Part shown: positions 22,641 through 34,345 of the stretch, piece after piece
How the letters are laid out: each line of letters opens with the position of its first letter
Position numbering within the stretch: position 1 is the first letter of the stretch
Assembly: GCA_030068075.1 (NCBI GenBank)
Contig: CM057829.1
Location: 88,031,889-88,095,888 of the forward strand
DNA: 64,000 bases
Reading direction: 5' to 3'
From: Paguma larvata
Taxonomy: Eukaryota > Chordata > Mammalia > Carnivora > Viverridae
Notes under the pieces: model-generated
What the model saw: the letters and a program-made list of their open reading frames with translations, nothing else
Databases searched by the model: none
Told to the model about the DNA's origin: nothing
Program-made: the position numbers and the translations under genes

Positions 22641-25600
22641 GCGTTTGAGCAATGAAGGTCAGTTCGCGACTCAGAGGAGCGAGCGCGGCCAGCTTCTGCC
22701 CCAGACCAACTAACCACGAGCCCCACTCTGCGAGTTACGCTTGTTACCGGTTGGCAAGCCGCGCCCATCGCTTGTGTTACAACACGTTAGAGCCACCAGG
22801 ACGAAAACAAGGCCAGAGAAACGAAGGTGGTTATGGGGGTGTTGGGTGTACTACTCAGAGCCGACTTCCTAGCCCTTAGCACAAACTTTTATCTGTGGAT
22901 GCAGCCACAGAGACTGTGGCATAACAGTGTCCCCAACTCGCTCTCCCAGTTATTCCACTTTAACTGTTGGTACGTCCTCTGTAGCTTAAAATGTGCTTTT
23001 CTATGAAGTGTTTTGTTTATTGAGCACCTAGTAAGGCAGGCTTCCTGCCTGGGCTACTGCCTCTGCTGTTCACTTCCCCATTTTGTGGAGAGACAGACAC
23101 AGTAAACACCGTACACAGCCCGGTGAGACCACAACTGAAAAAGCAATGATGCTACCTGAGCTGGAGAAAGTGTTATAGAAAAAAGGTGCCTTTTCGTTTA
23201 AAATCTTACTAGTGGGGCGCCTGGGTGGCTCAGTCGGTTGAGCGTCCGACTTCGGCTCAGGTCATGATCTCACGGTCTGTGAGTTCGAGCCCCGCGTCGA
23301 GCTCTGTGCTGACAGATCAGAGCCTGGAGCCTGCTTCAGATTCTGTGTCTCCCTCTCTCTCTGCCCGTCCCCCACTCATGCTCTGTCTCTGTCTCAAAAA
23401 TAAATAAACATTTAGAAAAAATAAAATTTTACTAGTAACACATAATTATATTCTCATTTTCAAACAAAGCGCAGTATAGGGTACCCTTTTTACACCCTCC
23501 CATATTCCATTCTCCTCTGCAAGTGTGGTCTGGGACACATCCTTCTAAACACTTTTCTGTGAGCATAGGTAAATGTACACCTAAAAATACTACATACGTA
23601 ATATGCAGGTGTTGCTGTTTTTAATTTATGCCCTGGAATTCCTTTTCCTGCAGTCCCACTCCCCAGGAATAGTTAAGTGTTTCCTTCCAGATGCTGTTCT
23701 GGACCTTTATAAAACACAAGTATGCTATATGTATGTAGATCTCGAAGGGGAAGCTGTTTTCTTTAACAGTGTGGACGTCTCTCCTTGTAGATGCTGCCTG
23801 ACAGGCTTCATAATTAATTCAGCCACTTCCTGTATAAATATTTAGGCTGCTTCCGATTTTCAGGATGCGTTTCTAATCTTCCTTTCTTCTTCTTCTTCTT
23901 CTTCTTTTAATGTTTATTTATTTATTTTGAGAGACAGGAAGAGAGAGAATCCCAAGCAGGCTCCTTGCTGTCAGCGCAGAGCCTGACACAGGGCTTCATC
24001 TCACGAATCGCGAGATCATGACCTGAACCAAAATCTAACAGTGGACACTTAACCAACTGAACCACTCGGGTGCCTGGGTTTCTGATCTTTCAACCAAGGC
24101 TTTCCAAAGAGAATGCTGTCAATCCTTGTCTTCTTAATGACCTGAGGCTGCTAATGGAAGTGCTTGGCACTTAATCAGTGACCCCGCTGACACTGAAAAT
24201 ATCCCTTGTCTCCTACATTTCCGTGAGGACAAAAACTTGCTGGCTACCTTTGTTCTCTGAAGCCATCCCCTCCAGTGTTACTCTGCTAGTTTTATTGTTG
24301 TTCTTTTCTTCCTTTTTGGTTCTGTTTAGACTTCCTCAGGTTTGAAGCAGGATCCCAAATGGGACCTGCTAAGTCAGGTACACTGCAGTTGAGTGCTGTG
24401 CTGACACACCTTTGTGGTGGCACAAAGTGAGTGAGCTTTCACCTACCCAGCCCCGCCCTATCTATTCCCAGGGCGCTGGCCTCTGTAAGATTCTAAGTAG
24501 CTTTCCGGGTAATAGTCAGGTTGCATAAAGGCCTTTACTTGGTATCCTAGTCCTGGGGCGACAAAGAACAACAGAAAACATGGAGGTGCCCTATTAATAT
24601 GAATCAGCTGCCAGCAGCAGATGCCTTAAATAAGGAGGGAGTTCGAGGAAGGCTCGGGAGCTGGCTGGGCTGTTTAAGGGAAAGTTCTATGATAGAGGCG
24701 GAAAAGGAGGTTGAAAAGACAAGCAACTTTGAGAAGCTGAGACCGTGTGTACGGTGTTCCCCTTCCATGTTAAGATCACTGCAGGAAATAAATGCATTGC
24801 CTTACTAAAAATTTCCGTTTTAACATTTGACTCACTAGGATGGTGGTTCCCTTTTGCTGAGTGGTTTGAAAAACTCAAAATATTAAAGTGATTACATTAG
24901 AAGTTATTAAATGTTCACGCTAAATGCAAATACCCCGTTTGAAAAGGAAGCACACTAAATGTTCTTCCTAATATTTTCTCTCTAAAGTGACAACCGTCAT
25001 TTCTTTCTTGGTTGTGTGTTGTTTGTGTTGACCATTATACAGTCCCTCGAAATAATTGTCAGTATTCAACAGATATGGACGTTGGTTTTCTCAAGTGTCA
25101 AGATCTGAAGAAGAGTATAGGTGAACTAGGGACTTTATTTTATGGCTGTGGCAAGAATGAGTTGCTATTATTATGACTGTTATTAAGCAAAAACTCATGT
25201 TTCCTACTTTTTTTGTAAGTTTATTATTTTTTTTAATGTTTATTTATTTTTGAGACATAGAGACAGAGCGTGATCAGGAGAAGGGCAGAGAGAGAGAGAG
25301 ACACAGAATCAGAACACAGGCTCCAGGTTCTGAGCTTTCAGCACAGAGCCCGACACGGGGCTCGAACTCACAGACGGCGAGATCATGACCTGAGCCGAAG
25401 TCGGCCGCTTAACCGACTGAGCCACCCAGGCGCCCCTGTAAGTTTATTTATGAGAGAGAGAGAGAGAGAGAGAGAATGAGTGGGGGAGGGACAGGGAGAG
25501 GGAGAGACATAATCCCAAGCAGGTTCCTCGCTTGAACCCATGAACCATGATGGGAGATTATGGCCTGAGTAGGGATTGAGTCAGATGCTTAACCAACTGA

Positions 25601-28600
25601 GCCACTTAGGTGCCCCTCTTATGTTTCAAATGGTTATATTTTTCACATCAAAATTTTATTTATTTGGAATTATAAAAACAATGCTAAACTTAATTAGTAC
25701 GAAGTAATGGTAGACTTTTTTCCCCCCCATAGGAGTGGGGGGGTACAGAGAGAGAGGGAGGGAGAGAATCCCAAGCACTGTCAACAAGGAGCCTGACTTA
25801 GGGCTCAATCCACCAACTGTGAGATCATGACCTGAGCTGAAATGAAGAGGCAGACACTTAACTGACTAAGACAACCAGGCACCCCAGTGGTAGACTGTTT
25901 CTTTTCTTCTCTCTCTCTTTTTTTAATGTTTATTTAGTTTTAAGAGAGAGAGAGAGAGAGCACAAGCAGGGAAGGGGCACAGAGAGAGAGGGAGGCACAG
26001 AATTCAAAGCAGACTCCAGGCTCTGAGCTGTCAGCACAGAGCCCGACACGGGGCTCGAACCCACAAACCAAAAGGTCATGACCCGAGCCGTAGTCAGATG
26101 CTTAACCAAGTGAGCCACCCAGGCACCCTAGTGGTAGACTATTTCTAAGTGAAATTTAGTTTAGTGTTTTAAAGTACAACATATAGTACAAATCCATAAT
26201 ATACTATAACATAGAAAAGAAGGTACACTTATGAAAAATAAATTCAGAGCCCAAATCGTGAATATGATTTCTTTTTTCATGTTTATTATTTATTTATTTA
26301 TTAAAGTTTATTTATTTTGAGAGAGACAGAGAGCATGAGCAGGGGAGGGGGAGAGAGAGAGAGACAGACAGACAGAGAATCCCAAGCAGGCTCCACTCTA
26401 TTAGTGCAGAGCCCAATATGGGGCTGGAACTCCCGAAACCTTGAGATCATGACCTGAGCCGAGATCAAGAGTCGGATGCCTCGGGCACCTGGGTGGCTCA
26501 GTTGGTTAAGCAGCCAACTTTGGCTCAGGTCATGATCGTCGTGATCGTCATGATCTCACGGTCTGTGAGTTCAAGCCCCGCGTCAGGCTCTGTGCTGACG
26601 GCTCAGAGCCTGGAGCCTGCTTCAGATTCTGTGGCTCCCTCTCTCTCTGCCCTTCCTCTGCTTATACTCTGTCTCTATGTCTCTCAAAAATAAATAAATG
26701 TTAAAAAAATTAAAAAAAAAGAGTCAGATGCTTAACTGAATGAGCCACCCAGGCGCCCCTATGTGTATGGTTTCTACATATAATTTCTCTTTTATTTTAT
26801 TTAAAAAAATTTTTTTAACGTTTATTTATTTTTGAGAGAGAGAGTGTGTGTGAGTGGGAGAGGGGCAGGGGGAGAGGGGCAGAGGGAGAGGGAGGCACAG
26901 AATCTGAAGCAGGCTCCAGGCTCTGAGCTGTCAGCACAGTGGCAGACTCAGGGCTCAAACCTTATTAACGGTAAGATCATGACCTGAGCTGAAGTTAGCC
27001 ACTTAACCAATTCAGCCACCCAGGCTCTCCTATATATAATTTCTTTAAACATAGAATTAAATCACATTAAGCTAATTGAAATTAAATAATTTAATGCATA
27101 ATTAAATCTAGAACTTAGAGATTTGTAGAACTAAAGTTTTGCCAATACTGAATTCTTACAGATGGTATATTGTACGTCTGCTTCCAGACTTAGATCTTTA
27201 AACCTTTCCCTGTGCAAATTTATACTCTCGAAACCAATTTTGGGGCGCCTGGGTAGCTCAGTCGGTTAAGCATACGACTTTGGCTCAGGTCATGATCTCA
27301 CGGTTCACTGGGCTCGAGCCATGCATTGGACCTCTGTGCTGACAGCTTAGAGCCTGGAGCCTGCTTTGAGTTTTGTGTCTCCTTCTCTCTCTGTCCCTCC
27401 CCTGCTCACAATCAATCTCTCTCAAAAATAATAAAATATTTAATTTATACATATTATATATATATATATTTAAACTAATTTCACTTTATAATATATTTAA
27501 TGTTTAAAACAACATTTGAAGCATTATTATTTACCTTTCTTATAAGTGGTCATTTTGTTGTATAATATGATCATTAAAATTTTTTGGTTTTATTTTATTT
27601 AAAAAGTCTTTTGGGTTTTCTTTCATGTTAAAAAAAAAAAAAAACAATTTGGACCTGTAGAAAAATTGCGAAAGTAAAATGGAGTTCCCTTTATTCTTAT
27701 TCAACTTCCTCTAATGGAAGCATCTTATGTGATACAATTACTGAAATCAGGAAAGAAATACTGACATAATACTATTAACTAATCCACAGACCTTATTTAA
27801 GTTTCACCAGCATTGGGGCACCTGGGCGGCTCAGCTGGCTAAGTGTCCAACTCTTGATTTTGGCTCAGGTCAAAAACTAACAGTTTGTGGGTTTGAGCCC
27901 CACATTGGGCTCCATGCTATCTACTGCAGAGCCTACTTGGATTCTCTCTCTCCCCCTCTCATCTCCCCTACTCTCATCTCCCCCCCTCTCCCCCCCTCCC
28001 CATGCCCCTCTCAACTCACATTCTGTCTCACTGTCTCAAAATAAAGAAACTTTAAATTTCACCAGTTTTCCCACTGATGCCTTTTATAGTCCAGATCCAG
28101 TCCACAATTCTACATTGGATTACATGGTCATGACTCCCTTAGTCGACGTCAGTCTGTTGACAGTTCCAGGCTCTGTCTTTCATAACTTTGATACTTTTTA
28201 CGAGTGCTAGTTATTTTGTAGATTGAATTTGTCTGAGATGGTCTGATCTGACTCAGGGTATGCATTTCTGGCAAAAATACTAATGAAGCGACATTGTGCT
28301 CTTCTTCGAGCATGCTATTAGAGACCCCATGCTGTCGACATTTCTTATCACTAGTGATCTTCCAGTAACTGGTTCAAGTGGCATCTTTCAGGTGTCTCCT
28401 TTTGTAATTAGTAAGTATCTCCTGGGGAGATACTATCCCATTTCTCATCATACTTCCACCCCCTAACTCTAGCATCTATCAGTGGCTTCTGGCGAAATAA
28501 TTACTGGGGCGTCAACCTAATGGTGATTTTCTCTATCGTTCAGTCTACATTTATCAACTGAAATAATCCCTTCTCCCTAATTATTTATTCAGTTATATAC

Positions 28601-30030
28601 TTATATCACTATGGACCCGCAGATTTATTTTATGGGTTATTACTCAGTACCATATTCTGTTACCAATTATTTTTTTGTTTTTATTTAAGTAATCTCTACA
28701 CCCAACATGGGGCTTGAACTCACAATCTTGAGATCAAAAGTCACATGCTTTTCTGACCGAGCTGGCCAGGCATCCTATCAATTATTTAACAGACAGAAAC
28801 AGTGCCTTTAAATACTTACAAGCATAGTTTTGAATGTAACGTCCCCATATCTAACATATGCCTTGTTATCTTCGCTTGTAAGGGGAAATTACAATTTTTT
28901 TTCACATTGTAATTTAGATTATGGTTAACTTACAAATTATTTGCACAGTTCTGTTACCAAATGCTGATTGTGTATTCACAAGCTCCACCTAACTAAGGGC
29001 TTGGAGAGAGTAGACTATGGAGCTGGCACAAGGCCAGCCGTTAGGCGTGGAGGGCAGGAGGGTCTGGCTCCATCCTGTGGCTCCGTCAGGCTGTGTGCAA
29101 AATGCACTGAATGCACGATCCAGTGAAGTCAAACATCAAGTATCCTTAGCTGACTGGAACCAGGGGGAAACGTTCCTTCGAACTGCTTTCCAGGTATTAA
29201 TAGCAATGTTCTTTGAAGGTGCCTAAATTAAATTATTTTATTTTTTCCAGGCTTGAAGTTAATAAAAGGAAGCTGCCACAATTTTTGCACTGCCGTCTTT
29301 AAAGATGTCACTTACAAGGAACTTAAAAGCCTCTTGAATTCCAGACAAATTACATTAATTGATGTTAGAGAGAGATGGGAGATTGTCGAATATGGGAAAA
29401 TTCCCGGGTCGGTCAATATACCACGTAAGTGACCTGTGTTTTAAATTGATTCATTACAAAAGTGTATATATATTCACTAATTTACTGTATCTAAAATTTA
29501 ATTGAAATTCTTAACATTTTCTTCCAGTGGATGAGGTAGGCGAAGCGCTACAGATGAACCCAAAAGACTTCAAAGAGAAGTACAATGAGGTAAAGCCATC
29601 CAAATCTGACAGCCTAGTGTTTTCTTGTTTAGCCGGAGTGAGAAGCAAGAAGGCTTTGGACACAGCAGTATCTCTGGGCTTTAACAGGTACATAGGTGAA
29701 GTATAAGAATGTATTCAAGAATGTGTATTGCATTGTTTCATATGTATTACATTTTTTACTGGCCTACTGAAAAATTTCTTATAATTACTGTTAGTAATAG
29801 CAGGATAGTGACTAAGAGCCTCTATATTTTCATCCTTTAAATAGTTTTAAAGTCCAGAGTAGTCCTTGCATCTCTCAATCTCTGAAGTTCCTATCAGCCT
29901 TGTGTTTATGAAGCAGGAGAGAATATTTATAGCACTAACTTTGCTCTATGTTTTCAGTGTTCAACATTACGCCGGAGGATGGAAGGAATGGGTGACCTAT
30001 GAATTTTCAGAAAAGAAAAAAGGAAATTGA
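22315..30030 (+). CDS. TSTD3: TSTD3, single-domain rhodanese-like protein (complete)
   Basis: A thiosulfate sulfurtransferase/rhodanese-like domain protein. Family members move sulfane sulfur through a persulfide on the active-site Cys; the substrate of this paralogue is unknown to me. Four coding exons (22315-22387, 29251-29424, 29528-29687, 29958-30030) join in phase to 159 codons and TGA. The start has a strong context (G at -3, G at +4). Residues 1-30 are hydrophobic with three Arg and no acidic residue before E20, which could be a mitochondrial presequence. The rhodanese domain covers about residues 40-152: the DVRERWE box at 62-68, GKIPGSVNIPL at 73-83, the active loop C116-L-A-G119-V-R121-S122, and HYAGGWKEW at 139-147. 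The loop has the six-residue form typical of sulfurtransferases, and Cys, Gly and Arg are all intact. The symbol rests on the domain and the position between USP45 and CCNC. An extra exon in the 6.9-kb first intron cannot be excluded. Confidence 0.88.
23214..23425 (+). repeat. Felid Can-SINE, full length
   Basis: Near-consensus, young copy. Duplication aaatcttactagt / aattttactagt. Confidence 0.93.
23884..23906 (+). repeat. (TTC)n microsatellite
   Basis: Seven TTC units within the antisense A-tail region of the following SINE. Confidence 0.8.
23907..24077 (-). repeat. Can-SINE, diverged
   Basis: Duplication gtttctaatctt / gtttctgatctt (23867 and 24079). Confidence 0.85.
24080..25210. other. 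TSTD3 intron 1, no clear content
   Basis: I see no exon with credible splice sites or repeat of a family I can name. The donor-like cacaaagtgagtgagc near 24421 has no supporting reading frame. Confidence 0.5.
25227..25436 (-). repeat. Felid Can-SINE, full length
   Basis: Near-consensus. Duplication tgtaagtttatt (25214 and 25437), so it landed in the A-tail of the older SINE that follows. Confidence 0.93.
25440..25616 (-). repeat. Can-SINE host of the preceding insertion
   Basis: Short (AG)n at 25453-25475, body gggggagggacagggagagg, and end gccacttaggtgcccc. Confidence 0.85.
25722..25885 (-). repeat. Can-SINE, first of a stacked pair
   Basis: Flanked by tggtagact copies at 25708 and 25889. 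Confidence 0.85.
25915..26129 (-). repeat. Felid Can-SINE, second of a stacked pair
   Basis: Flanked by agtggtagact at 25887 and 26130, the same target as its neighbour. Confidence 0.92.
26285..26758 (-). repeat. Can-SINE split by a younger SINE
   Basis: The two halves, 26285-26482 and about 26720-26758, are separated by the plus-strand copy at 26483. Confidence 0.9.
26483..26718 (+). repeat. Felid Can-SINE nested in another SINE
   Basis: Duplication agagtcggatgc / agagtcagatgc lies inside the host. It carries an internal tandem gtgatcgtc/atgatcgtc not seen in other copies. Confidence 0.92.
26797..27030 (-). repeat. Felid Can-SINE
   Basis: Duplication tataatttct (26779 and 27034). An internal repeat of ggggcagggggagaggggca is present. 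Confidence 0.9.
27242..27445 (+). repeat. Felid Can-SINE
   Basis: Head ggggcgcctgggtagctcag; the tail runs into AT-rich DNA. Confidence 0.9.
27640..28660 (-). repeat. Old L1 fragment, antisense, with SINE insert
   Basis: Continuity across the SINE at 27815: accttatttaagtttcacca before it and ttcccactgatgcctttta after it. Further on are gtcgacgtcagtctgttgac and ctttcaggtgtctccttttg. This order is typical of L1M untranslated sequence. Confidence 0.5.
27815..28050 (+). repeat. Can-SINE with C-rich expansion
   Basis: Duplication taagtttcaccag / taaatttcaccag. Its pyrimidine tract (27940-28010) is expanded with repeats of ctctcatctcccc. Confidence 0.9.
28676..28775 (-). repeat. Older Can-SINE, tRNA-like head only
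   Basis: taagtaatctctacacccaa and tgagatcaaaagtcacatgc. Confidence 0.8.
29251..29424 (+). CDS. TSTD3: TSTD3 coding exon 2
   Basis: Acceptor ttttttccag, donor CCAC|GTAAGT. Encodes the N-terminal half of the rhodanese fold, including LIDVRERWEIVEYGKIPGSV. Confidence 0.93.
29528..29687 (+). CDS. TSTD3: TSTD3 coding exon 3 with the active site
   Basis: Acceptor cttccag, donor AACAG|GTACAT. It carries the predicted catalytic loop CLAGVRS followed by KKALDTAVSLGF. Confidence 0.93.
29958..30030 (+). CDS. TSTD3: TSTD3 terminal coding exon
   Basis: Acceptor tgttttcag. Encodes SVQHYAGGWKEW and a short lysine-rich tail, then TGA at 30028-30030. Confidence 0.92.
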
Positions 30031-30657
30031 CTTCTGGAATACAAGCTGGCTCCTTCCTTGTGTACATGCAGCCTAGGATAATAGAATGAACAAAAGAGTA
30101 ATAACCTAGTCCTGGCATCACTGGTTAATGGGAAGGGGATTTTGTGTAAGTCAATTATTTGTGGAATCTTTTTCTTAGCCGTAAACTGTAAATTGAGAAT
30201 ACCTTGCCTATTTCCTTGAGGACTGAAATAATAATGTATGTAACTTGCCATGGATATATAAAGGTTGGGATTCTAGAAATTAATTTGTAAATAGTTTAGT
30301 GAAGTAGTTTAGTTTAGTATAGTACAATAGTATTCTCAAAGCCTATTACTTGTAGTACCTAAATTATAATGTATGACCATTTGTGTTAGCGTGGCTTCTA
30401 TTCACTAAAGACTCCGAGCGAGACAAATTATTTTTTTATGATTAAAATGTTTTAGTTTGTAAATTTTCCGATTTTAGAAAATTCACAAAATTTATCTTCC
30501 TATTACGATATACAGTAAAATATATCTGATAGATACGCCTTTCACCCATAATGAATAATTATTAAATACTGAATAATATAAAGCAGCTAGTAAACATTTC
30601 TTGAACACCTTTTCCTGGTTTAGATCCTATGCTAAATATTCCAAATGCTAAAAAGAT

Positions 30658-30663
30658 AATAAA
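30658..30663 (+). terminator. Candidate poly(A) signal of TSTD3
   Basis: The first AATAAA found downstream of the TSTD3 stop, giving a 3' untranslated region of about 650 bases. An ATTAAA near 30441 is an alternative. Confidence 0.35.
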
Positions 30664-30889
30664 AGAGATGTGATTCTTCTCTGAAGATGTTTGATTCTAG
30701 CAGAGGTCTATAAAAGTTAAAAAAAAACAAACAAAAGAACCCCCAACCCCGCAGACTTTGTCTTAAAACATCAAGAATCTGAGCTCCAGAAAAGTAGGTG
30801 AAATATGAATAATGAAAATACATTAACACCATCCAAAGACTTATGGCAATGTTAACCAGCATGGTAGTGATATAATTTGCAACTTAATA

Positions 30890-31090
30890 CGATCTATAAA
30901 GATAGAAATAATAGTGATTGCTTCTGTAGAGGGAAGGTTAACTGAAAAAAGCAAGGAGGGAAATTTCTAGGGTGATGGAAATGATTGATATCTTGATTGA
31001 GGTGTTAATACATAGATAATACATTTATCAAAATTCAGTGAACACTTGAAAACATACATTTTCTGTAATTATAGCTCAATTAAAAATAAT
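30890..31090 (+). repeat. Old L1 3' end
   Basis: ctagggtgatggaaatgatt, then tatcttgattgaggtg and ttatcaaaattcagtgaac, is the classic L1M 3' end. Confidence 0.7.
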
Positions 31091-31865
31091 GAAAATATGA
31101 ACAAAATTTAAATGACTCTCTAGCATAAGGATATGCCTTTGGAATGTCAAGTCCTACGTTTGTCAGTGCACTAGTGGTAAAACAACTGTGCTTTCTTCCA
31201 TCTGTGTTTAGTCTCATTTAGTAGTCACTGAGAACATGTTAAGGCCTAGGAAGTAACTATAAGGACTTGGTTTGTCCTCAGTGATATTATTAAGCCATTG
31301 GAAAATCTGGGGTAGGAATGATGTGACCACTTAGAACTTCTATTTCTGATAATGTCAGTCTAGTTTCTAGCACAGCAAACTCCCTAGAAGAACTAGAAGA
31401 GCTGGAAAACAAACACACACACACATGCACACTCTTCAATGTTGTTTCATCCTCTATCGCTTTCCTTTTCCCTGGAGTATAGCTCTTCAAAGCTTAACTG
31501 CTTTAGTAGTTTCTTCATGCCTTTAAATAAATATCTACATAAACAAATATTACTAGGACAAATATACTAAGGTGGGAAGATTTGAAGAGCCACAATCTCA
31601 GAGAGAAGGAAGCTGTGGTTGAAGTACTGGGCCCATCAAGGCATAAGAACCTGGGTAAAGACCGTGGATAAATATACCAGATGTTTAGGTGGAACCTCTG
31701 GGAAACTATACCTTAGGAGTAAAGGTGAACCAGGAATTGACCAACCCTCATAAAAATGTAAGACCAGCTTTGAATCAACTAAATCCCTGAATGAATTAAG
31801 GTGATCTTAAGAGCCTGCCAGAAGTAAATCCTCTCTTAGAGAAAGACATCAATTAGTTAGCTAGA

Positions 31866-32165
31866 GCAAGGGGTTGGCAACAATAAATTCTTTAGGTTGT
31901 GGGCTATAAGGTCTTTATTGCAACTACTCAACTCTGCTACTTTAACACAAAGCAACCAGACAATACATAAAGGAATGAGTGTGGCAGTATCCCAACAAAA
32001 GTATGGCCACTTAGATTCAAATTTTATTATTTCATGTGTTGCCATATATTCTTTTCATTATTTTCAACCATTTAAAAATACGGCAAACATTCTTTGCTCA
32101 AAGGCCAGGCAAAACTAGACGGCAGGTGAGATTTGGCCCAAGAGGGATAGTTTATAGACCCCTGA
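31866..32165 (+). repeat. hAT (Charlie-like) non-autonomous element
   Basis: Ends caaggggttggcaac and the near-complementary tagacccctg. Between them cagacaatacataaagga and gtgagatttggcccaaga match the mirrored landmarks of this family. Confidence 0.65.
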
Positions 32166-32345
32166 GCCAGAACCAGAAATACTCTCTAAAATTCTTCATA
32201 TTCCATGTTCAGAATTCTATAAAATTTATTAGAAATAGCAGTAAATAGGACTTTACAATTGAAAAATAAGAAAAATAAATTTTAGACCATAAAAACAAAT
32301 CTACATATAATCTACATGTTGGCATTTTCAGACAGACTTTAAATC

Positions 32346-32546
32346 GTTTTTAATGTTATGTTTGAAAGAGAAAGTGAGAGACTCCACAGAGGAGGGGCAG
32401 AGAGGGAGGGAGACACGGAATCTGAAGCAGGCTTCAGGCTCTGAGCTGTCACCCTAGGGCCCGATGCAGGGGTCGAACCCATGTAATGTGAGATCATGAC
32501 CTGAGCTGAAGTCAGATATTTAACCGAGTGAGCCACCCAGGTGCCT
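32346..32546 (-). repeat. Felid Can-SINE
   Basis: Duplication gactttaaa (32335 and 32549). Confidence 0.9.
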
Positions 32547-32882
32547 CTGACTTTAAAATAACTATATTTTCAGTAACTTAGATGACAAAAATTATTAAAG
32601 CAATGGAAACTACAAAAAAGTATCAAATAGAAATCCTAAGACTTAAGAATAACTGAAGGTAAAAACCCAGTAGATGGGTGTAACAGATTAGACACAGTTG
32701 ATGAGGATTAATAAAAATGAAAATAACATTAAAACAAAGGCAAAGAAAAAAGTGGATTCCTCATATCTTGGATACCTAAACAAAGATAAAGGACTCAGGG
32801 AAGAATGTCTCCCTGTGAGTGACTTAGGGAGTAAATGAATTATAAATAATTCTAGTGATAGATTAATAAAATGTACAAAGTA

Positions 32883-33102
32883 GGGGCGCCTGGGTGGCTT
32901 AGTCAGTTAAGCGTCTGACTTCGGCTCAGGTCATGATCTCACCGTTCCTGAGTTCGAGCCCTGCGTCGGGCTCTGTACTGACAGCTCAGAGCCTGGAGCC
33001 TGTTTTAGATTCTGTGCCTCCCTCTCTGTCTCTGCCCCTCCCCTGCTTGTGCTCTATCTCTCTCTCTCTCTCAAAAATAAACATTAAAAAAAATTTTTTT
33101 TA
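32883..33102 (+). repeat. Felid Can-SINE, full length
   Basis: Near-consensus; duplication aaatgtacaaagta / aaatgtcaaagta. Confidence 0.93.
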
Positions 33103-33492
33103 AATGTCAAAGTAAACTGAGCAAATTACAACAAAGGCATTACTAACCTTTCAGAAACCCAAAATATTCTAAAAGAAATGTAACCGCAGGACACGACAGA
33201 ACACTTTACACATATATACTTGATATACATTGAGTATGAATTGAACAAAAATTACACAATTCAATTGGGAAGACCATGGGAATAGAAGTCTTAATGTAGA
33301 ACTGGGTTGGTGAGGAAGTGGAAGCTAGAGAATAGAGGGAGGTGTGTGAGAAAGTGAAATCTTCATTTTCCATAGTAGGAAGTTAGTAAATAATTTTACT
33401 ATTGGAAAAAAATCAAAATTAAAAACTGAAGGGTAAACTAGGAGGTAGTAAGGTAATTAAGAGCACAGGCCCTGGAGCCCAACTGCCAGACT

Positions 33493-33632
33493 TTGACTCA
33501 GGTCATCATCATATGGTTCACGGGGTCGAGCCCCACATTGGGCCCTCTGCTGTCAGCTCAGAGCCCACTTCGGATCTTTTGTACCCCCCTTCCCCACTTG
33601 CATGCGCTTTCTCTCAAAAAAAAAAAAAAAAG
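33493..33632 (+). repeat. Can-SINE, 5' truncated
   Basis: Starts within the head at tttgactcaggtcatcatc; A-tail at 33617-33631. Confidence 0.85.
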
Positions 33633-33643
33633 AACCTAATCTG

Positions 33644-33778
33644 GGGTGCTTGGGTAGCTCAGTTGGTTAAGCATCCAACTCTTGGTTTCAGCACGTGGAT
33701 TTGAAACCTGCATCAGGCTCTGCGTTAGGAGTCTCTCTCAAAATAAACATTTTTAAAATTAAAAATAAAATATAAAGA
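33644..33778 (+). repeat. Can-SINE with large internal deletion
   Basis: Head ggggtgcttgggtagctcag joined early to ctctctcaaaataaacatt. Duplication agaacctaatc (33632 and 33782). Confidence 0.85.
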
Positions 33779-34089
33779 TTTAGAACCTAATCCAAGCTCT
33801 TGTCACTCTTGACCTGTGACTGGGTAAGTTACTTAACCTTTCCTGAGTTTTCTCATCTCTACAATAATTGTTCTGAGAATTAAAGGACTTCATAATGGAG
33901 AATCCTAAGAACATTCTTGTCACCTAAGTACTCGATAAAAGCTATAATTATAAGCTTGTTACTTGGAAATGTGGAAGTAACACATCAGCAGAGAAATAAC
34001 TGAAAGTTCTCTGGGGACAGAAATCCTCAAGCAGCAGGGAGAACGGGTCAGGCGTCTAGCATTTTCCTTGTCTTACCGCAGCACAGTCC

Positions 34090-34345
34090 AACAGAATTAA
34101 AGCCATTATGTGATTTTTAATTGCCTTACATTTTAAAAAGAGGTGAATTTAACTTTAATAGTGTTTTATTTGGTCCTGTCATTTAAAATGTTAGATATTT
34201 TACATTCTTTTGTACTACACATTGAATCTAACAGGTATTTTTACACTTAACAGCACATCTCCGTTCTGACTAGCCCCATTTTCAGTGTTCAGCAGCCACA
34301 CGTAGCTACTGGCCATCACGCTGGACGGTGCAGCCTACGGCTCTA
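34090..34345. repeat. Possible DNA-transposon MITE
   Basis: Begins gcacagtccaacagaatt and ends with acacgtagctactggcc and ggacggtgcag, an inverted-end arrangement known for a common mammalian MITE. Diverged. Confidence 0.45.

Larger units (their letters stand above)
33440..33960 (+). repeat. MIR interrupted by two SINEs
   Basis: The 5' half (aagagcacaggccctggagc, 33460) and 3' half (gggtaagttacttaacctt from 33822, then gagttttctcatctctac) are one MIR. SINEs sit between 33490 and 33778. Confidence 0.75.

Noticed and set aside
22177..22652. Overlapping 149- and 138-codon minus-strand open frames at the TSTD3 promoter
   Set aside because: Pro/Arg/Ser-rich translation typical of antisense CpG islands; no domain and no splice context.
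24400..24440. Possible extra TSTD3 exon ending at a gtgagtgagc donor
   Set aside because: No acceptor and no rhodanese-like or conserved peptide; the 22387 to 29251 join is already in phase.
25440..26760. CRISPR-like spaced repeats
   Set aside because: The repeated units are 200-base SINEs in mixed orientation with target duplications; eukaryotic context.
29017..29226. 69-codon open frame just before TSTD3 exon 2
   Set aside because: The true acceptor is at 29250. This frame ends before it and has no splice sites joining it in phase.
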